49,490 nt of DNA from Candidatus Bathyarchaeota archaeon (GCA_005883075.1 VBAX01000070.1:1-49490), one strand, 5' to 3'; positions 33,640-42,710 are shown, counted from the first letter of the stretch. Program-made: numbers and translations. The notes: generated by a model not told the origin, from the letters alone.

Positions 33640-34379
33640 TCACTGGTAAGCCTCACGATAGTGCCGGTACCGAACTTTACTATGCTGTTCGGTTTAACCT
33701 CGACGCTATCGTGAACCTGCTGGAATTCCTTTCCGTTGTAGAGGAATGTGCCGTTCTTGCTGTTCAGATCCTTCAGCATCAGTTTTGCTCCGCTCATCGT
33801 GAGTTCCGCATGTTTTCTCGAGACTTCTTGATCTGGTATGACGACTACGTTTTCGGGGCTGCGTCCGATACTGACGACTGGGAAGTCGTCGAACTCTACC
33901 GGGACCTTTGACTTGATGAGGGATTGGGCGGGAGTGTTCACGAATACCATGTAGTAACGCCCGTGCCCGGTCGTTGGGGTGGCGGCCGATGGGCTGAATG
34001 GGGTGTATGGGGTAGGGGTTGGGAGGAAGGGGGTAATTTCAGGTTCTGGTAATGGTGGCTCCGGATTTTTCTCAGTGGTGTCGAAAGAGAAAATTGTCGG
34101 TTCGGGAGGTGTTTCCTCAGCATCTATCTTCTCCGGTTCTGAAGCTTCTAATGGCTCGGGTTCTTCGAGTTCTTTGGGCTCCTGTTCTTCTAGTGGTTCT
34201 TCGGCCTTCGGGGTCGCTGTGTCTCCAGCTCTGGCTCCACCGCATGATATGCATGATTGTTTAGAGTCAGGATTGTCGGCCCCGCACGCTGAGCATGTCC
34301 AGATTAGAGTCTCCACGGACTCCACATCTAAATCAGGGTCTTTCTGTTTCGTCTTACGCTTCATAGATGGACGCTTCAT
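33636..34379 (-). CDS. FHA-domain protein with N-terminal RanBP2-type zinc finger
   Basis: A 247-residue protein in three parts. A zinc finger at 27-47 (WTCSACGADNPDSKQSCISC) has the W-x-C-x2-C-x3-N-x6-C-x2-C layout of RanBP2 fingers (C29, C32, C43, C46). A long Glu/Pro-rich linker (about 55-138) follows. The C-terminal FHA domain keeps the phosphothreonine-binding residues: G172-R173-S174, S187-R188-K189-H190 and K208-N209-G210. FHA domains read phosphothreonine, so it is the likely reader of the divergent kinase's marks. It heads the operon with the phosphatase and VWA genes. The kinase gene starts 135 bases away on the other strand. Confidence 0.93.
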   Translation of the reverse strand: MKRPSMKRKTKQKDPDLDVESVETLIWTCSACGADNPDSKQSCISCGGARAGDTATPKAEEPLEEQEPKELEEPEPLEASEPEKIDAEETPPEPTIFSFDTTEKNPEPPLPEPEITPFLPTPTPYTPFSPSAATPTTGHGRYYMVFVNTPAQSLIKSKVPVEFDDFPVVSIGRSPENVVVIPDQEVSRKHAELTMSGAKLMLKDLNSKNGTFLYNGKEFQQVHDSVEVKPNSIVKFGTGTIVRLTSE

Positions 34380-34514
34380 GGCTTCACTCTTCGGTCTACC
34401 GTCTTGCGGGCATGTAATTGCGCTGGAACGAAAACCGCCGGGTGTCGGTCACACCGTTGATTACTAGGAATCTGAGTATGGCAAGTCCACTCTTAGGAAG
34501 GCGCATGCTCCCCA

Positions 34515-36683
34515 TTGCCGCAGTTGAAGAAAGCCCGTAGGCTTCCCTTCACGCGGGACTCTTTCGGACCATTCCTCACCGTAGTGCTCTCTGTGCCTAT
34601 CGCTTTCCTCTTCGGTCTAGGAATACAAGGGGATCCCTCAGCTTACATTATCGGGTTGGTCAGCCTCGGCGTTCTGACCTCCCTGGATCTGCGAGGCGGG
34701 ATTCCAAGGGTCGGGGTCGGATTCGTTGTTTCGTTTCTCGCTTCTCTTTATGTCATTGGACACTCAGTCGCTGGACAAGGCCTGTCGCCGTTGTCGTTTG
34801 GGGATCTATCCCTACTCCTCGTTGCCCTTCCCCCCTCAATCGCGGTCCTCGTGGCAGGTCTTCTCTTCTCGCGGGCGACACCCTACAAGATGATCAAATC
34901 AAACGTCGTTGCCTCGGTCGCGTTGGCGGTTGGGCTCGGCTTGGGATCGGCTTTGAAGGCGGGGTCGGCATTGTCAATTGACTCGCTTACCATACTGTTC
35001 TTCATCGCGCTTGGTGCAGCCGCGAACATTGCCCAGATGGCTCTATTCCATCTTCTCGACAAGGTGTGGCGGACCAGGAATCTTTCGATGTCAATGATGC
35101 CTACCGCTTTCTTCACGTTCAATCTGTTGGCCGTCCTCGGGTTCGTTGCCTCTCAGGATCTTAACCAGCTCTACCCGGTCGTTTCGTCTCTAGGGTTCTT
35201 GCCTGCGTTGGCGTTGGTCGGGGTTGGCTCTACCAATCTCTCTCAGAGAATCTCGTCGGGACCCATCATTGGACCAATCATTACCATAACGGGAGCACCG
35301 ATCCTTCGACAGGGCAAAGAACAGACAATCAAGATCGCCACCCAATTTAGTGGACATGCGAAGAAAATGGCAAGGATCGTGGCGATCATCAAGAGACCTG
35401 GAGGCAAGACCGAGTCGCTGAAAGTATCACAGGTTTCGATTGGAGAATACAGTGCTCACTATCGACCTGGCGGCTCAGGCAACTACGCCGTACACGTTAC
35501 TGCTACGAGCAAGGAACACCAGACCGTAAATCAATCCTTTTCCTTCGACGTCCAATCGCCTCAATCAAGTCCTCCCCCCGCACCAAGTCCACCACCACAG
35601 ACTCGTCCACCGCCTCCGCCCCCCGTAACGCCCTCACCTGTACAACTCCCTCCACGTCCCCCGACGCCCTTTGTCAAGGGAAACCTTCCACGCTTGGATA
35701 ATTGGGACCCGAGAGTCTGGGTTGGACAGGAAGTTCACAGTTACAAGATAACCGAGCACCTAGCCACGGGGCTCACCGGCTACGTCTTCCGCGCCAGCTT
35801 TGGGCAGGCGGGTACTGAAATGGCGATAAAGATTCCAATCCTGAGAACCGGGACAGGTGCAGCTGCTCTTGAAGAGACTATGTCGGAGGCGACGCGGCTC
35901 TTGGAGTTGTCCGAGCAGTCGAAATATGTTGTCCAGCTTAGAGGAATATTGGTGGATCGACTGAACATTCAGGAGATTGTGAGAGGTGATACGCAATTGT
36001 ATCTGCGCAGTCCGCCTGCGATAGTAATGGAGTTGATGAAGGGCGGGGCGGCCAAAGGGCTTCTTGAGGATCCGTCCTACGACTCGCTGTACTATTCTGA
36101 GAAATGGGGGGGTATTGTCATGCTAATCGGTTACATGATCGCGAGCGGGCTGGAGACAATTCACAACGCGGGTTTCGTGCATCTTGACGTCAAACCGCAG
36201 AACATTCTGTTCAACCTCAAACCCCCGGCCACTGGACAGGAGATGAGGAACCAGATGAAGTCTGGTACCCTTGTGCCGAAGCTAGCTGACCTCGGTTCCG
36301 CCGTCCGTATCGGAGGCAAAGTCGGGCAGTTCACATCCGAATACGCCCCCGGCGAACAAGTCCTGGGAGATAGGACCGCATCTTCCATGGACGTCTACGC
36401 TCTAGGAGCAACACTCTACAACATGCTGACGAAGACCCCTGTTAATTCCAAGAAGCTCATCGAGTTGATGAACACCATGACAAGTAACCCCGGATCTGGG
36501 AGAACAGCGAGCGATCTGAAGTCGACATGGAACTCGTTCAACCCTGATTTTGATAGGATTGCCAAGCTCGCACCGTCGGTCCCTGTCCTTAAGAAAATGT
36601 TGGACAAGGACCCCCACAGAAGACCGACTGCCGGGAATGCAGCGAGCTTACTCCAAGACCTTGGAGAAAAGGCTCTATCCTAG
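34515..36683 (+). CDS. Polytopic membrane Ser/Thr protein kinase
   Basis: A 722-residue protein. Residues 1 to about 245 hold seven or eight membrane helices. Residues about 252-350 are a beta-rich Ig-like domain (GNYAVHVTATSKEH), followed by a Pro-rich linker (about 352-390) and a eukaryotic-like kinase domain (about 410-722). The kinase has LATGLTGYVF (Gly loop), K439 in MAIKI, HLDVKPQN (556-563; HRD is HLD), D592 in ADLGSA (DFG is DLG) and YAPGEQV for the APE segment. No helix separates the Ig-like domain from the kinase, so it should be cytoplasmic. The start is TTG 34515, the only start giving the N-terminus; a short out-of-frame ATG ORF (34505) overlaps it. It is divergent from the FHA-phosphatase-VWA operon. 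Confidence 0.92.
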   Translation: MPQLKKARRLPFTRDSFGPFLTVVLSVPIAFLFGLGIQGDPSAYIIGLVSLGVLTSLDLRGGIPRVGVGFVVSFLASLYVIGHSVAGQGLSPLSFGDLSLLLVALPPSIAVLVAGLLFSRATPYKMIKSNVVASVALAVGLGLGSALKAGSALSIDSLTILFFIALGAAANIAQMALFHLLDKVWRTRNLSMSMMPTAFFTFNLLAVLGFVASQDLNQLYPVVSSLGFLPALALVGVGSTNLSQRISSGPIIGPIITITGAPILRQGKEQTIKIATQFSGHAKKMARIVAIIKRPGGKTESLKVSQVSIGEYSAHYRPGGSGNYAVHVTATSKEHQTVNQSFSFDVQSPQSSPPPAPSPPPQTRPPPPPPVTPSPVQLPPRPPTPFVKGNLPRLDNWDPRVWVGQEVHSYKITEHLATGLTGYVFRASFGQAGTEMAIKIPILRTGTGAAALEETMSEATRLLELSEQSKYVVQLRGILVDRLNIQEIVRGDTQLYLRSPPAIVMELMKGGAAKGLLEDPSYDSLYYSEKWGGIVMLIGYMIASGLETIHNAGFVHLDVKPQNILFNLKPPATGQEMRNQMKSGTLVPKLADLGSAVRIGGKVGQFTSEYAPGEQVLGDRTASSMDVYALGATLYNMLTKTPVNSKKLIELMNTMTSNPGSGRTASDLKSTWNSFNPDFDRIAKLAPSVPVLKKMLDKDPHRRPTAGNAASLLQDLGEKALS

Positions 36684-36890
36684 ATTATCGAAAAAACAAC
36701 GGAAATATTTCCGAACGGCTGGGCACTATCCTCTCGCGAATAAAGGATCATTGCCTTGGAAACTGAAAAGTGGATCTGAGTTCAGCCTAGAGCAAGGGGT
36801 CCGTTCGCCCGCAGCATGATCGAAACCTCCTCTTCCCTGATATTGAGGGAGTTCGAAGTATCCCAGAGGGCGAACTGCGATGCCGAAACC
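36684..36890. other. Spacer between kinase and ChrB-domain genes
   Basis: About 207 bases between convergent genes. A short A-run (GAAAAAAC) follows the kinase stop. No gene or strong structure is seen. Confidence 0.4.
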
Positions 36891-37370
36891 CTACCGTGTC
36901 GACTGCGAAACGTTGTATTCGAGCTTCTGTATTCCCTCGACCTTAAGCTGGCAGAACTTGTAGAGCGCATCATAGGTCGGAAACTGAAGTCTCATGTTGT
37001 CGAAGTCGTCTTTAGCAAGGTTTCGGAAACCGTGCGCCACAGCTTCCAGACCAGCTGATTCAGCTGGAGCATCCGGAATCTTCGCATCAGCTCCTCTGAC
37101 TATCTTCGCCAGCTCCAATAGCGCAGGGTCCTTGAGTTTGTATTTCTTGATGATCGCGTCAAAGCTGACGTATTCCCTCCCCTCCTCCTTGTAGTGCGTC
37201 AATTCAATCCCCTTGGCATCGTAAGGTATCGCCCCGGTTTCCTTGACTACCTGTGGTATGTTTTCCGAGGGGACAAAGAGGAATTCTGGATTCTTATCTA
37301 CGAACTTTTTGATCAGCCAGGGACAGGCTATGCGGTCAACTTTCGCCTTTTCTCGGGTTACCCATTTCAT
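36891..37370 (-). CDS. ChrB C-terminal domain protein
   Basis: A 159-residue protein consisting only of the ChrB_C domain: WVTREKAKVDRIACPWLIKK at the start, FLFVPSENIPQV, then GIELTHYKEEGREYVSFDAI. In bacteria this domain forms the C-terminal half of ChrB, a chromate-sensing regulator beside the ChrA transporter; free-standing copies occur widely and may have a redox or dehalogenase-like activity. No ChrA is present, but an MFS transporter lies 320 bases away in divergent orientation. Confidence 0.88.
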   Translation of the reverse strand: MKWVTREKAKVDRIACPWLIKKFVDKNPEFLFVPSENIPQVVKETGAIPYDAKGIELTHYKEEGREYVSFDAIIKKYKLKDPALLELAKIVRGADAKIPDAPAESAGLEAVAHGFRNLAKDDFDNMRLQFPTYDALYKFCQLKVEGIQKLEYNVSQSTR

Positions 37371-37469
37371 TCATTTATCACCCATAGATGCTCTACTTAG
37401 ATAGAAAACCTACACATATGAGGCTAACTCACTAATTGTGGAAAGCGAGAAATGAACTATTGTCAAGAC

Positions 37470-37679
37470 TCACGCCCAATCGATGCCAAGAAGCTGTTTC
37501 CTAAATCCCAAACCTCTGAGCGGATTTCTCCTATCGAACAGGTCAGCTAGAAATTTCTTTATGTCAAAGAGAACCACAAATTTGAGATTCTCATTGAGCT
37601 TGAACGGTTGCCCACCCAGAAAGAACTCTCCTCTCGTCAGTAGAAGATATCCAAATTCCCGGGACATAATATGATACAA
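37470..37679 (-). CDS. Possible small protein upstream of the MFS gene
   Basis: A 69-residue frame from TTG 37679 (or ATG at residue 5) with a protein-like sequence (LLLTRGEFFLGGQPFKLNEN, FVVLFDIKKFLADLFDRR). However, its start is only 14 bases from that of the MFS gene, and the MFS TATA-like ATAATATG lies inside it, leaving no room for its own promoter. No family was recognised; it may be a remnant or chance. It is the only content of the 37371-37693 spacer. Confidence 0.28.
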   Translation of the reverse strand: MYHIMSREFGYLLLTRGEFFLGGQPFKLNENLKFVVLFDIKKFLADLFDRRNPLRGLGFRKQLLGIDWA

Positions 37680-37693
37680 AACGGGGGAGCTCT

Positions 37694-38917
37694 TTGCCTT
37701 TCGATTGGATGACTAAGGACGGAAAAGTTGTCCTCATCGAGAAAGCGGTCCGCACGGTCCCTTACGGTTTCTTAGGAGTCCTGTTTTCAGTTTACTTGAG
37801 CAAGGAGTTAGGTCTCGGCGCCTTTCTCATTGGCGTGGTCTTGGCCTTGACGGTTGCTTCGAGTGCGATCTACACTCTCATCGCAAGCGTATTCGCTGAC
37901 CGTCTTGGCCGCAAGCGGACATTGATCTTCTTCGCCCTCACTGACGCAATGGCTGGCGCTCTCCTCTTCTCCTCTGATTCTTTGTGGGCACCCCTAGCTG
38001 CCGGGATCGTTGGCAACATGACTGTAGGAGCGGGAGAGGTAGGCCCTTTTTTGACCTTGGAACAGGCGATTCTTCCAGGAGCGTCTGATGGCAAACGGCG
38101 AACGTTGGGGTTTAGCGTCTACAATCTGGTCGGGTACGTTTCATCTTCAGCCGGAGCCCTTCTGGCCGGCCTCCCTCAATACATCGGTCCCGGCATAGGA
38201 GGATATCGGCCACTATTCCTAGCGTATCTCGCGACAGGCTTGTTGGGAGCATACCTCTACTCTAGGCTATCGATAAGGGTCGAAAAGGAAAGGACCGCCT
38301 CCCCGGGTATCAAGGTCCTATCTGAGGCCTCTAAACCAGTAGTTAGGAAACTCTCAGCATTGTTCGCTTTGGACTCGTTCGGTGGAGGCTTTGTTGGCAT
38401 CAGCATACTCTCGTACTATTTCTACACGAGATATTCGCTGTCGCTTGACTCGTTAGGATTGCTGTTCGCAGGGACACAGATCATAACAGCAATCTCGTTC
38501 TTGGTTGCCGAACGGATCGCGCGCCAGATCGGCTTGATCAAGACCATGGTATTTACTCACATCCCGTCAAATCTCCTCTTGGTGATGATACCATTCGTGT
38601 CTTCAGTCCCAATCGCTGTTGGTCTACTTCTCTCCAGGCAGTCTCTCTCCCAAATGGATGTTCCTACCCGACAATCATACGTGATGAGTGTAGTACCAGA
38701 GGCCGACCGTACCCCCGCTGCCGGGTTCACTAATGTATCCCGGAGTATTGCCCAAACTCCTAGCCCCTCTCTGGCGGGGTACACGATTGCGGCGCTGTGG
38801 CTAGGATCTCCCTTCGTTATTGCAGGGGGACTAAAGGTCGCCTATGACCTCTCCCTCTACAAGATCTTCCACAGGTTGAAGCCACCCCAAGAGAACAAGG
38901 CCACAGGTCAATCCTAA
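37694..38917 (+). CDS. MFS transporter
   Basis: A 407-residue permease with about 12 helices in two halves. The loop after helix 2 carries ADRLGRKRT, the A-motif of the major facilitator superfamily. The second half has AERIARQIG in the matching place and the long amphipathic loop near 195-220. Substrate is unknown; an exporter of the drug-efflux type is likely. The start is TTG 37694, four bases after GGGGGAG; ATG at residue 6 is an alternative. A TATA-like ATAATATG is about 25 bases upstream of the start. Confidence 0.92.
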   Translation: MPFDWMTKDGKVVLIEKAVRTVPYGFLGVLFSVYLSKELGLGAFLIGVVLALTVASSAIYTLIASVFADRLGRKRTLIFFALTDAMAGALLFSSDSLWAPLAAGIVGNMTVGAGEVGPFLTLEQAILPGASDGKRRTLGFSVYNLVGYVSSSAGALLAGLPQYIGPGIGGYRPLFLAYLATGLLGAYLYSRLSIRVEKERTASPGIKVLSEASKPVVRKLSALFALDSFGGGFVGISILSYYFYTRYSLSLDSLGLLFAGTQIITAISFLVAERIARQIGLIKTMVFTHIPSNLLLVMIPFVSSVPIAVGLLLSRQSLSQMDVPTRQSYVMSVVPEADRTPAAGFTNVSRSIAQTPSPSLAGYTIAALWLGSPFVIAGGLKVAYDLSLYKIFHRLKPPQENKATGQS

Positions 38918-39013
38918 GCCTCCTCGCGTCGCTGAAATGCTCTGTTGTCAGATCTTTCTACTTAATGATTGGAGCAATTGAGGATTCTATTTTCGGTTCT
39001 CACAGATTCTTTC

Positions 39014-41593
39014 TCAGCTTTTTCCTTGCTTAACCAAGGACTCAAACGTCGTGGGCACGTGCTTATGTTTGGCTGTCTTGGGAACTAGGAACATCATTCC
39101 TCTTCCTGGGTGAATTTTGATTTTTACGGGTCGGTTGTCGAATTTTCGTCCCCTCATCTTCTTCACTGTGAGTTGTGTGAACATCTGTCCTTCCGCAGTG
39201 GTCGTATCAAGTGTTATGATCGAGTCTACCGCCGCCTCTAGCTCCGCTAGACCCGATTTTGAGTCAGTCTTGCTCACGGCAATGAAGAACTTACCCTTCA
39301 TTTTCTTGATCCGAGTAGAGGTATCAAACACCATGTTTGCCAGGCCGTTGAGCCTCGCCCTTTCAACAAGCTGGTACGCGGAGTCAACTAGGACAACTGG
39401 TTTCTCATTGCTCAGCTGGAAAAGCGCAGTGGATATTGTGAGGTCTAGCGCTGTCGTGTCATAGAAGTTCTCCAGAACTCCGAGGCCGCGCTCTTCCCCG
39501 AGAGTCTTTGTCAGCTCGCAGCCTACTAGTTGGAATTGTTGTTTTTGTTCATATTCAAATGTGTCCCAGTGGAAAGCTTTCATTTGCTGTCTAGTGCTCT
39601 CAGGCTTGTCGTAGGTCAAGTATGCGACCGGGTTTCCAGATTGAAGGGACTTGTAGGCTAGCTCTTCGCAAATTGTCGTTTTGCCAGCTCCTGTGTCGCC
39701 CTCGATCAGAACAACGTCGCCGTCGTGGAAGCCTCCTGAGGTTAGGCTGTTCAGATACTCGAGTGGTTCCTCTTTGTAGGGGTGCTTCCTCCTGTAGAAC
39801 TCCCCGTATCCTAAGAGGCCGCCGACAGCTGCTCCCAAGAGTATCCAGTCCAGAGATTGGGTGACCCAGGATGACGGGGCGGGGCTGAACTGAATCTTGC
39901 TACTCGCATTCTGGGATAGGTCGACAGTACTTCGGACTGTCTGCGATTGATCGCTGACCACGATCACGTACTGTCCCTTGGGGAGATCGCGAAAAACCAG
40001 AATACCGTTGCTTCCGGTAGTGTTCTGGATGATCGTCTCGCCTGCGAGCGTTAGCGAAACTGTCACGCCAGCAGTTGCACCGCCGTCCTGGGCTACCACT
40101 AGCACGGTAAGGTCGTAAATCTGGAGGCTTACCGGAGATAATCCGTTCATCGGATTGAACGTGTTAGGAGAAGGTGCTACACTGACACCCATCCAGGTGA
40201 CAGTGGATATGGAGTACGTTCCTCCTGGCAATAGATAGGCTCCCGTTGGAACGAGGCTCGCCGAGGTGCCGTTCGGGTACGAGAGCTGGATACTCGATGG
40301 GGGATGAGGTAGAGGGTTGCCGTTTCCATCTTGGAACACCTTACTGAAGTCTACCTGGTAGATTGAGAGATGGAGAGTGATGGTTAGAGAGGACCTTGGG
40401 AAGAAGGATGTCTGATTCACAAGGGACCCTTGCCAGAAAGTCTTGATGGTGTAGGTCGCAGTGTCTTGTAACGGAATATTCTGGGGTGAGACTGATCCGG
40501 AAGAGTCAGATGCTCCGTTGTAGATCGCCGCTGACCCTACGAATATCGTTACGGAGGCACCTGGCACAGGGACCGGATTAGGGCCGAGGCTTAGAGCTTG
40601 AAGGTTGAGCAGCCAGGATGCGAATACGACGTATGAAAGTTGTGTTGTCATGTACAGTCCTCCATCGTCAGTGGCTCCCAAGCTTGAACCGTATCCTCCG
40701 CTCGGATCGTTGGAGGAGTAGGTCCAGTTGAGGGACCAGGTTCCAGCGTAGTCCAAGTCGGTTCCCTGGACGGAGATTAAGGGAGTGTTAGTCAGAAGGA
40801 GGGACCCGGTCGGGGATGTGAGATTTGCACGTATTGACGCGAGGTCGTATAGACCCAGGGCATCGAAGATTGACGCTCTGAGTGTAACCTGACGACTGGT
40901 CGCGGTCCAGTTTCTGCTGAAGGAGCCGGTCTGGACCCCTGTCTCGTTGAAGCTCGAGTAGGACGTGATTCCAACGCGTTGCTGGAAATTAATTGAGACC
41001 TCGCTGGAATTTGACGGTGCGTCATAATAGAGACTGATTGTCCGGCTGGTGCTACCAGGGATGTTGACAGTTATTGCGAAGTCGAGTATCGCGCCTGATT
41101 CGATTTGATACGTGTTGCTGGTAATGGCGATAGTATATCCCGTGAGGGTCGATGATATTGGCGCGCTGGAGAGGCTGCCAACAGCCAACGAGATTACCGA
41201 GCCTGAAGACGTGATCTTGTTTAGGTTGCCCGTGATCACCGTACCCGTCCCGGTGCCTGAAGAAGAGGAAAAGTACAGAACAAAAGTTAGGGGCGCTGTC
41301 AGGGTGGTGTTCCCGGCTAACGCGGGCTGCGAGTAAAAGTGCCAGATTCCAGGGGTGCTGCTCGAAACTGTTCTCTGCTCGTTTTGGTTGGTGGCGGACC
41401 AAGACTTGGTGGTGTTGGCCCATAAGTTTGTGGTTATCGTGTTTAGGGTCTTTGTGATTTGCTTGTGGAAGAAGAAGGTTGCCGGTTGCTGGGTCGAAGG
41501 TGCGGCGGCGCTGGGGATTTGGTTTGGAGCCACTGCTATGGCAAAGACTAGGACGATGAGGAATACTCCCTTTGGACCCGAGCTTCTCCGCAT
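39014..41593 (-). CDS. Secreted ectodomain fused through one membrane helix to a KaiC-like ATPase
   Basis: An 859-residue protein from ATG 41593. Residues 1-31 form a signal peptide (basic MRRSSGPKG, then VFLIVLVFAIAVAP, ending SAAA). About 540 residues of Ser/Thr-rich, beta-rich extracellular sequence follow, with around a dozen N-x-S/T sequons and two carboxypeptidase-regulatory/Ig-like repeats before the membrane (GILVFRDLPKGQYVIVVSD). One helix lies near 578-596 (LDWILLGAAVGGLLGYG), followed by basic RRKHPYK. The cytoplasmic domain is a RecA/KaiC fold with Walker A GDTGAGKTT (K638) and Walker B KPVVLVDSA. KaiC-like ATPases are normally soluble (FlaH, RadB). The start was chosen because TTTATG lies about 22 bases upstream, giving a leaderless message; TTG 41638 would add 15 residues and spoil the signal peptide. 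Confidence 0.9.
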   Translation of the reverse strand: MRRSSGPKGVFLIVLVFAIAVAPNQIPSAAAPSTQQPATFFFHKQITKTLNTITTNLWANTTKSWSATNQNEQRTVSSSTPGIWHFYSQPALAGNTTLTAPLTFVLYFSSSSGTGTGTVITGNLNKITSSGSVISLAVGSLSSAPISSTLTGYTIAITSNTYQIESGAILDFAITVNIPGSTSRTISLYYDAPSNSSEVSINFQQRVGITSYSSFNETGVQTGSFSRNWTATSRQVTLRASIFDALGLYDLASIRANLTSPTGSLLLTNTPLISVQGTDLDYAGTWSLNWTYSSNDPSGGYGSSLGATDDGGLYMTTQLSYVVFASWLLNLQALSLGPNPVPVPGASVTIFVGSAAIYNGASDSSGSVSPQNIPLQDTATYTIKTFWQGSLVNQTSFFPRSSLTITLHLSIYQVDFSKVFQDGNGNPLPHPPSSIQLSYPNGTSASLVPTGAYLLPGGTYSISTVTWMGVSVAPSPNTFNPMNGLSPVSLQIYDLTVLVVAQDGGATAGVTVSLTLAGETIIQNTTGSNGILVFRDLPKGQYVIVVSDQSQTVRSTVDLSQNASSKIQFSPAPSSWVTQSLDWILLGAAVGGLLGYGEFYRRKHPYKEEPLEYLNSLTSGGFHDGDVVLIEGDTGAGKTTICEELAYKSLQSGNPVAYLTYDKPESTRQQMKAFHWDTFEYEQKQQFQLVGCELTKTLGEERGLGVLENFYDTTALDLTISTALFQLSNEKPVVLVDSAYQLVERARLNGLANMVFDTSTRIKKMKGKFFIAVSKTDSKSGLAELEAAVDSIITLDTTTAEGQMFTQLTVKKMRGRKFDNRPVKIKIHPGRGMMFLVPKTAKHKHVPTTFESLVKQGKS

Positions 41594-41610
41594 CCCTCGA
41601 AGGTTTGACT

Positions 41611-41617
41611 CATAAAG
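41611..41617 (-). promoter_or_regulatory. Putative TATA box of the KaiC-fusion gene
   Basis: Minus-strand ACTTTATG is centred about 22 bases before ATG 41593. With standard archaeal spacing, transcription would begin at or next to this ATG, which decides the start codon. Confidence 0.5.
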
Positions 41618-41857
41618 TCGCGTGGTACGGCGTACCAAAGGCTGGTGTCACTGAAAATCAGGTAATGTAGTACCACATGTATCGTCACAGGGCGATCTGA
41701 GTGATACACTGAAATGCAGTTAGTTTTGCAAGAATTACTGTCGTCGAATTGGAGCGGTGTGTGTCCATCTGGAGACTCAAGGGATCCTGCGGATCGTCAA
41801 TTGGAGGGCAAGGTTTTCGAACCCCACATAGGCATTTCTCTTGGGAAAGCCTGAGAG

Positions 41858-42358
41858 TTGCCCGATCTCCTTACAATTCTATTCCAGATCGTTGGCGTTG
41901 TCACCCTCTGGGCAATTGTTGGTGAGCTTTTTCGTCGAGGACTTACTGCTCTAGCCAGAAAAGCAGGCGCTTCCAAGCAGCTCATCAGGAATATCCGGGA
42001 TGGCGTCCGGATAGCCTGGATTGTAGTCGCCGTCGCTGCTGTCCTGATAATTACTGGAATAGCCTCTGAATTTCAAGCTTTAACCGTCACAGGGTTAGCA
42101 GGCCTCACAATTTCCTTAGCTCTGCAGACAACTCTCTCCAACATTATTGCGGGGGTGCTCCTCTTCTCTGACAAGACCCTACGATTGAACGATGTAATCT
42201 CGTACAGCGGGATAAGGGGAACAGTTGTCAGGGTGGGTCTGAGATCGACGTTGATAAGAACTCAAGAGGGAAACATTGCGATAATTGGCAACAGCACCTT
42301 GATGAGCGGACCCTTCATCAACTATTCGGCCGAAGAACGTCTACTAGGAATACCCTGA
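41858..42358 (+). CDS. Short MscS-family mechanosensitive channel protein
   Basis: A 166-residue membrane protein. Two N-terminal helices (about 4-25 and 50-68) precede the pore-lining helix and hinge GLAGLTISLALQTTLSNIIA, followed by GVLLFSDKTLRLNDVISYSG, which begins the MscS beta domain. The protein ends after about 50 residues of beta domain and lacks the cytoplasmic alpha/beta vestibule of full MscS (about 280 residues). It may be a natural minimal form or a C-terminally truncated gene. The start is TTG 41858. Confidence 0.85.
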   Translation: MPDLLTILFQIVGVVTLWAIVGELFRRGLTALARKAGASKQLIRNIRDGVRIAWIVVAVAAVLIITGIASEFQALTVTGLAGLTISLALQTTLSNIIAGVLLFSDKTLRLNDVISYSGIRGTVVRVGLRSTLIRTQEGNIAIIGNSTLMSGPFINYSAEERLLGIP

Positions 42359-42393
42359 AACAATCTCGGTCCAGAAAGAAGATGTTTCGGAAA

Positions 42394-42678
42394 TCAATAA
42401 ACACTCCCGTTTCTTTCTTCGAGTTCATCGCCTTCTCCTCGGGATAGAGATGCGAGGATAGCACGCACTAGGTCTCTTGCAGATTGAGGCGTCAGTTCGA
42501 CTGCGATCCTTGATTCTAGTCCGGCCTTCTCGCTAATGAGGTCAATGATGACCACCCGTTCAGCTTGGGCATGATCGGGATGGTCGTAGGAAACGCTCGC
42601 TTGGTTCAAAGGGACCCAACCGTTTGGACCCTTACCGGCGCCCGAGACTCTAGTATTCTCGACGATCCCCGTACACAT
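42394..42678 (-). CDS. DUF6295-like small protein
   Basis: A 94-residue protein beginning MCTGIVENTRVSGAGKGPNG then WVPLNQASVSYDHPDHAQAE, which I associate with the DUF6295 family from memory. The end (VELTPQSARDLVRAI) fits too. Function is unknown; the conserved Met-Cys start and DHPxHA are suggestive of metal or cofactor binding. GGAGGGTG lies eight bases before the ATG, one of the strongest ribosome-binding sites in the window. It follows the dienelactone hydrolase on the same strand by 32 bases, so they are probably cotranscribed. Confidence 0.8.
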   Translation of the reverse strand: MCTGIVENTRVSGAGKGPNGWVPLNQASVSYDHPDHAQAERVVIIDLISEKAGLESRIAVELTPQSARDLVRAILASLSRGEGDELEERNGSVY

Positions 42679-42710
42679 TTCTCACACCCTCCAAACGTAC
42701 AAAATGCGTG

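Noticed and set aside
33979-34467. 162-residue plus-strand Gly/Ser-rich ORF
   Set aside because: It is the antisense of the Glu/Pro-rich linker of the FHA protein; composition alone explains it.
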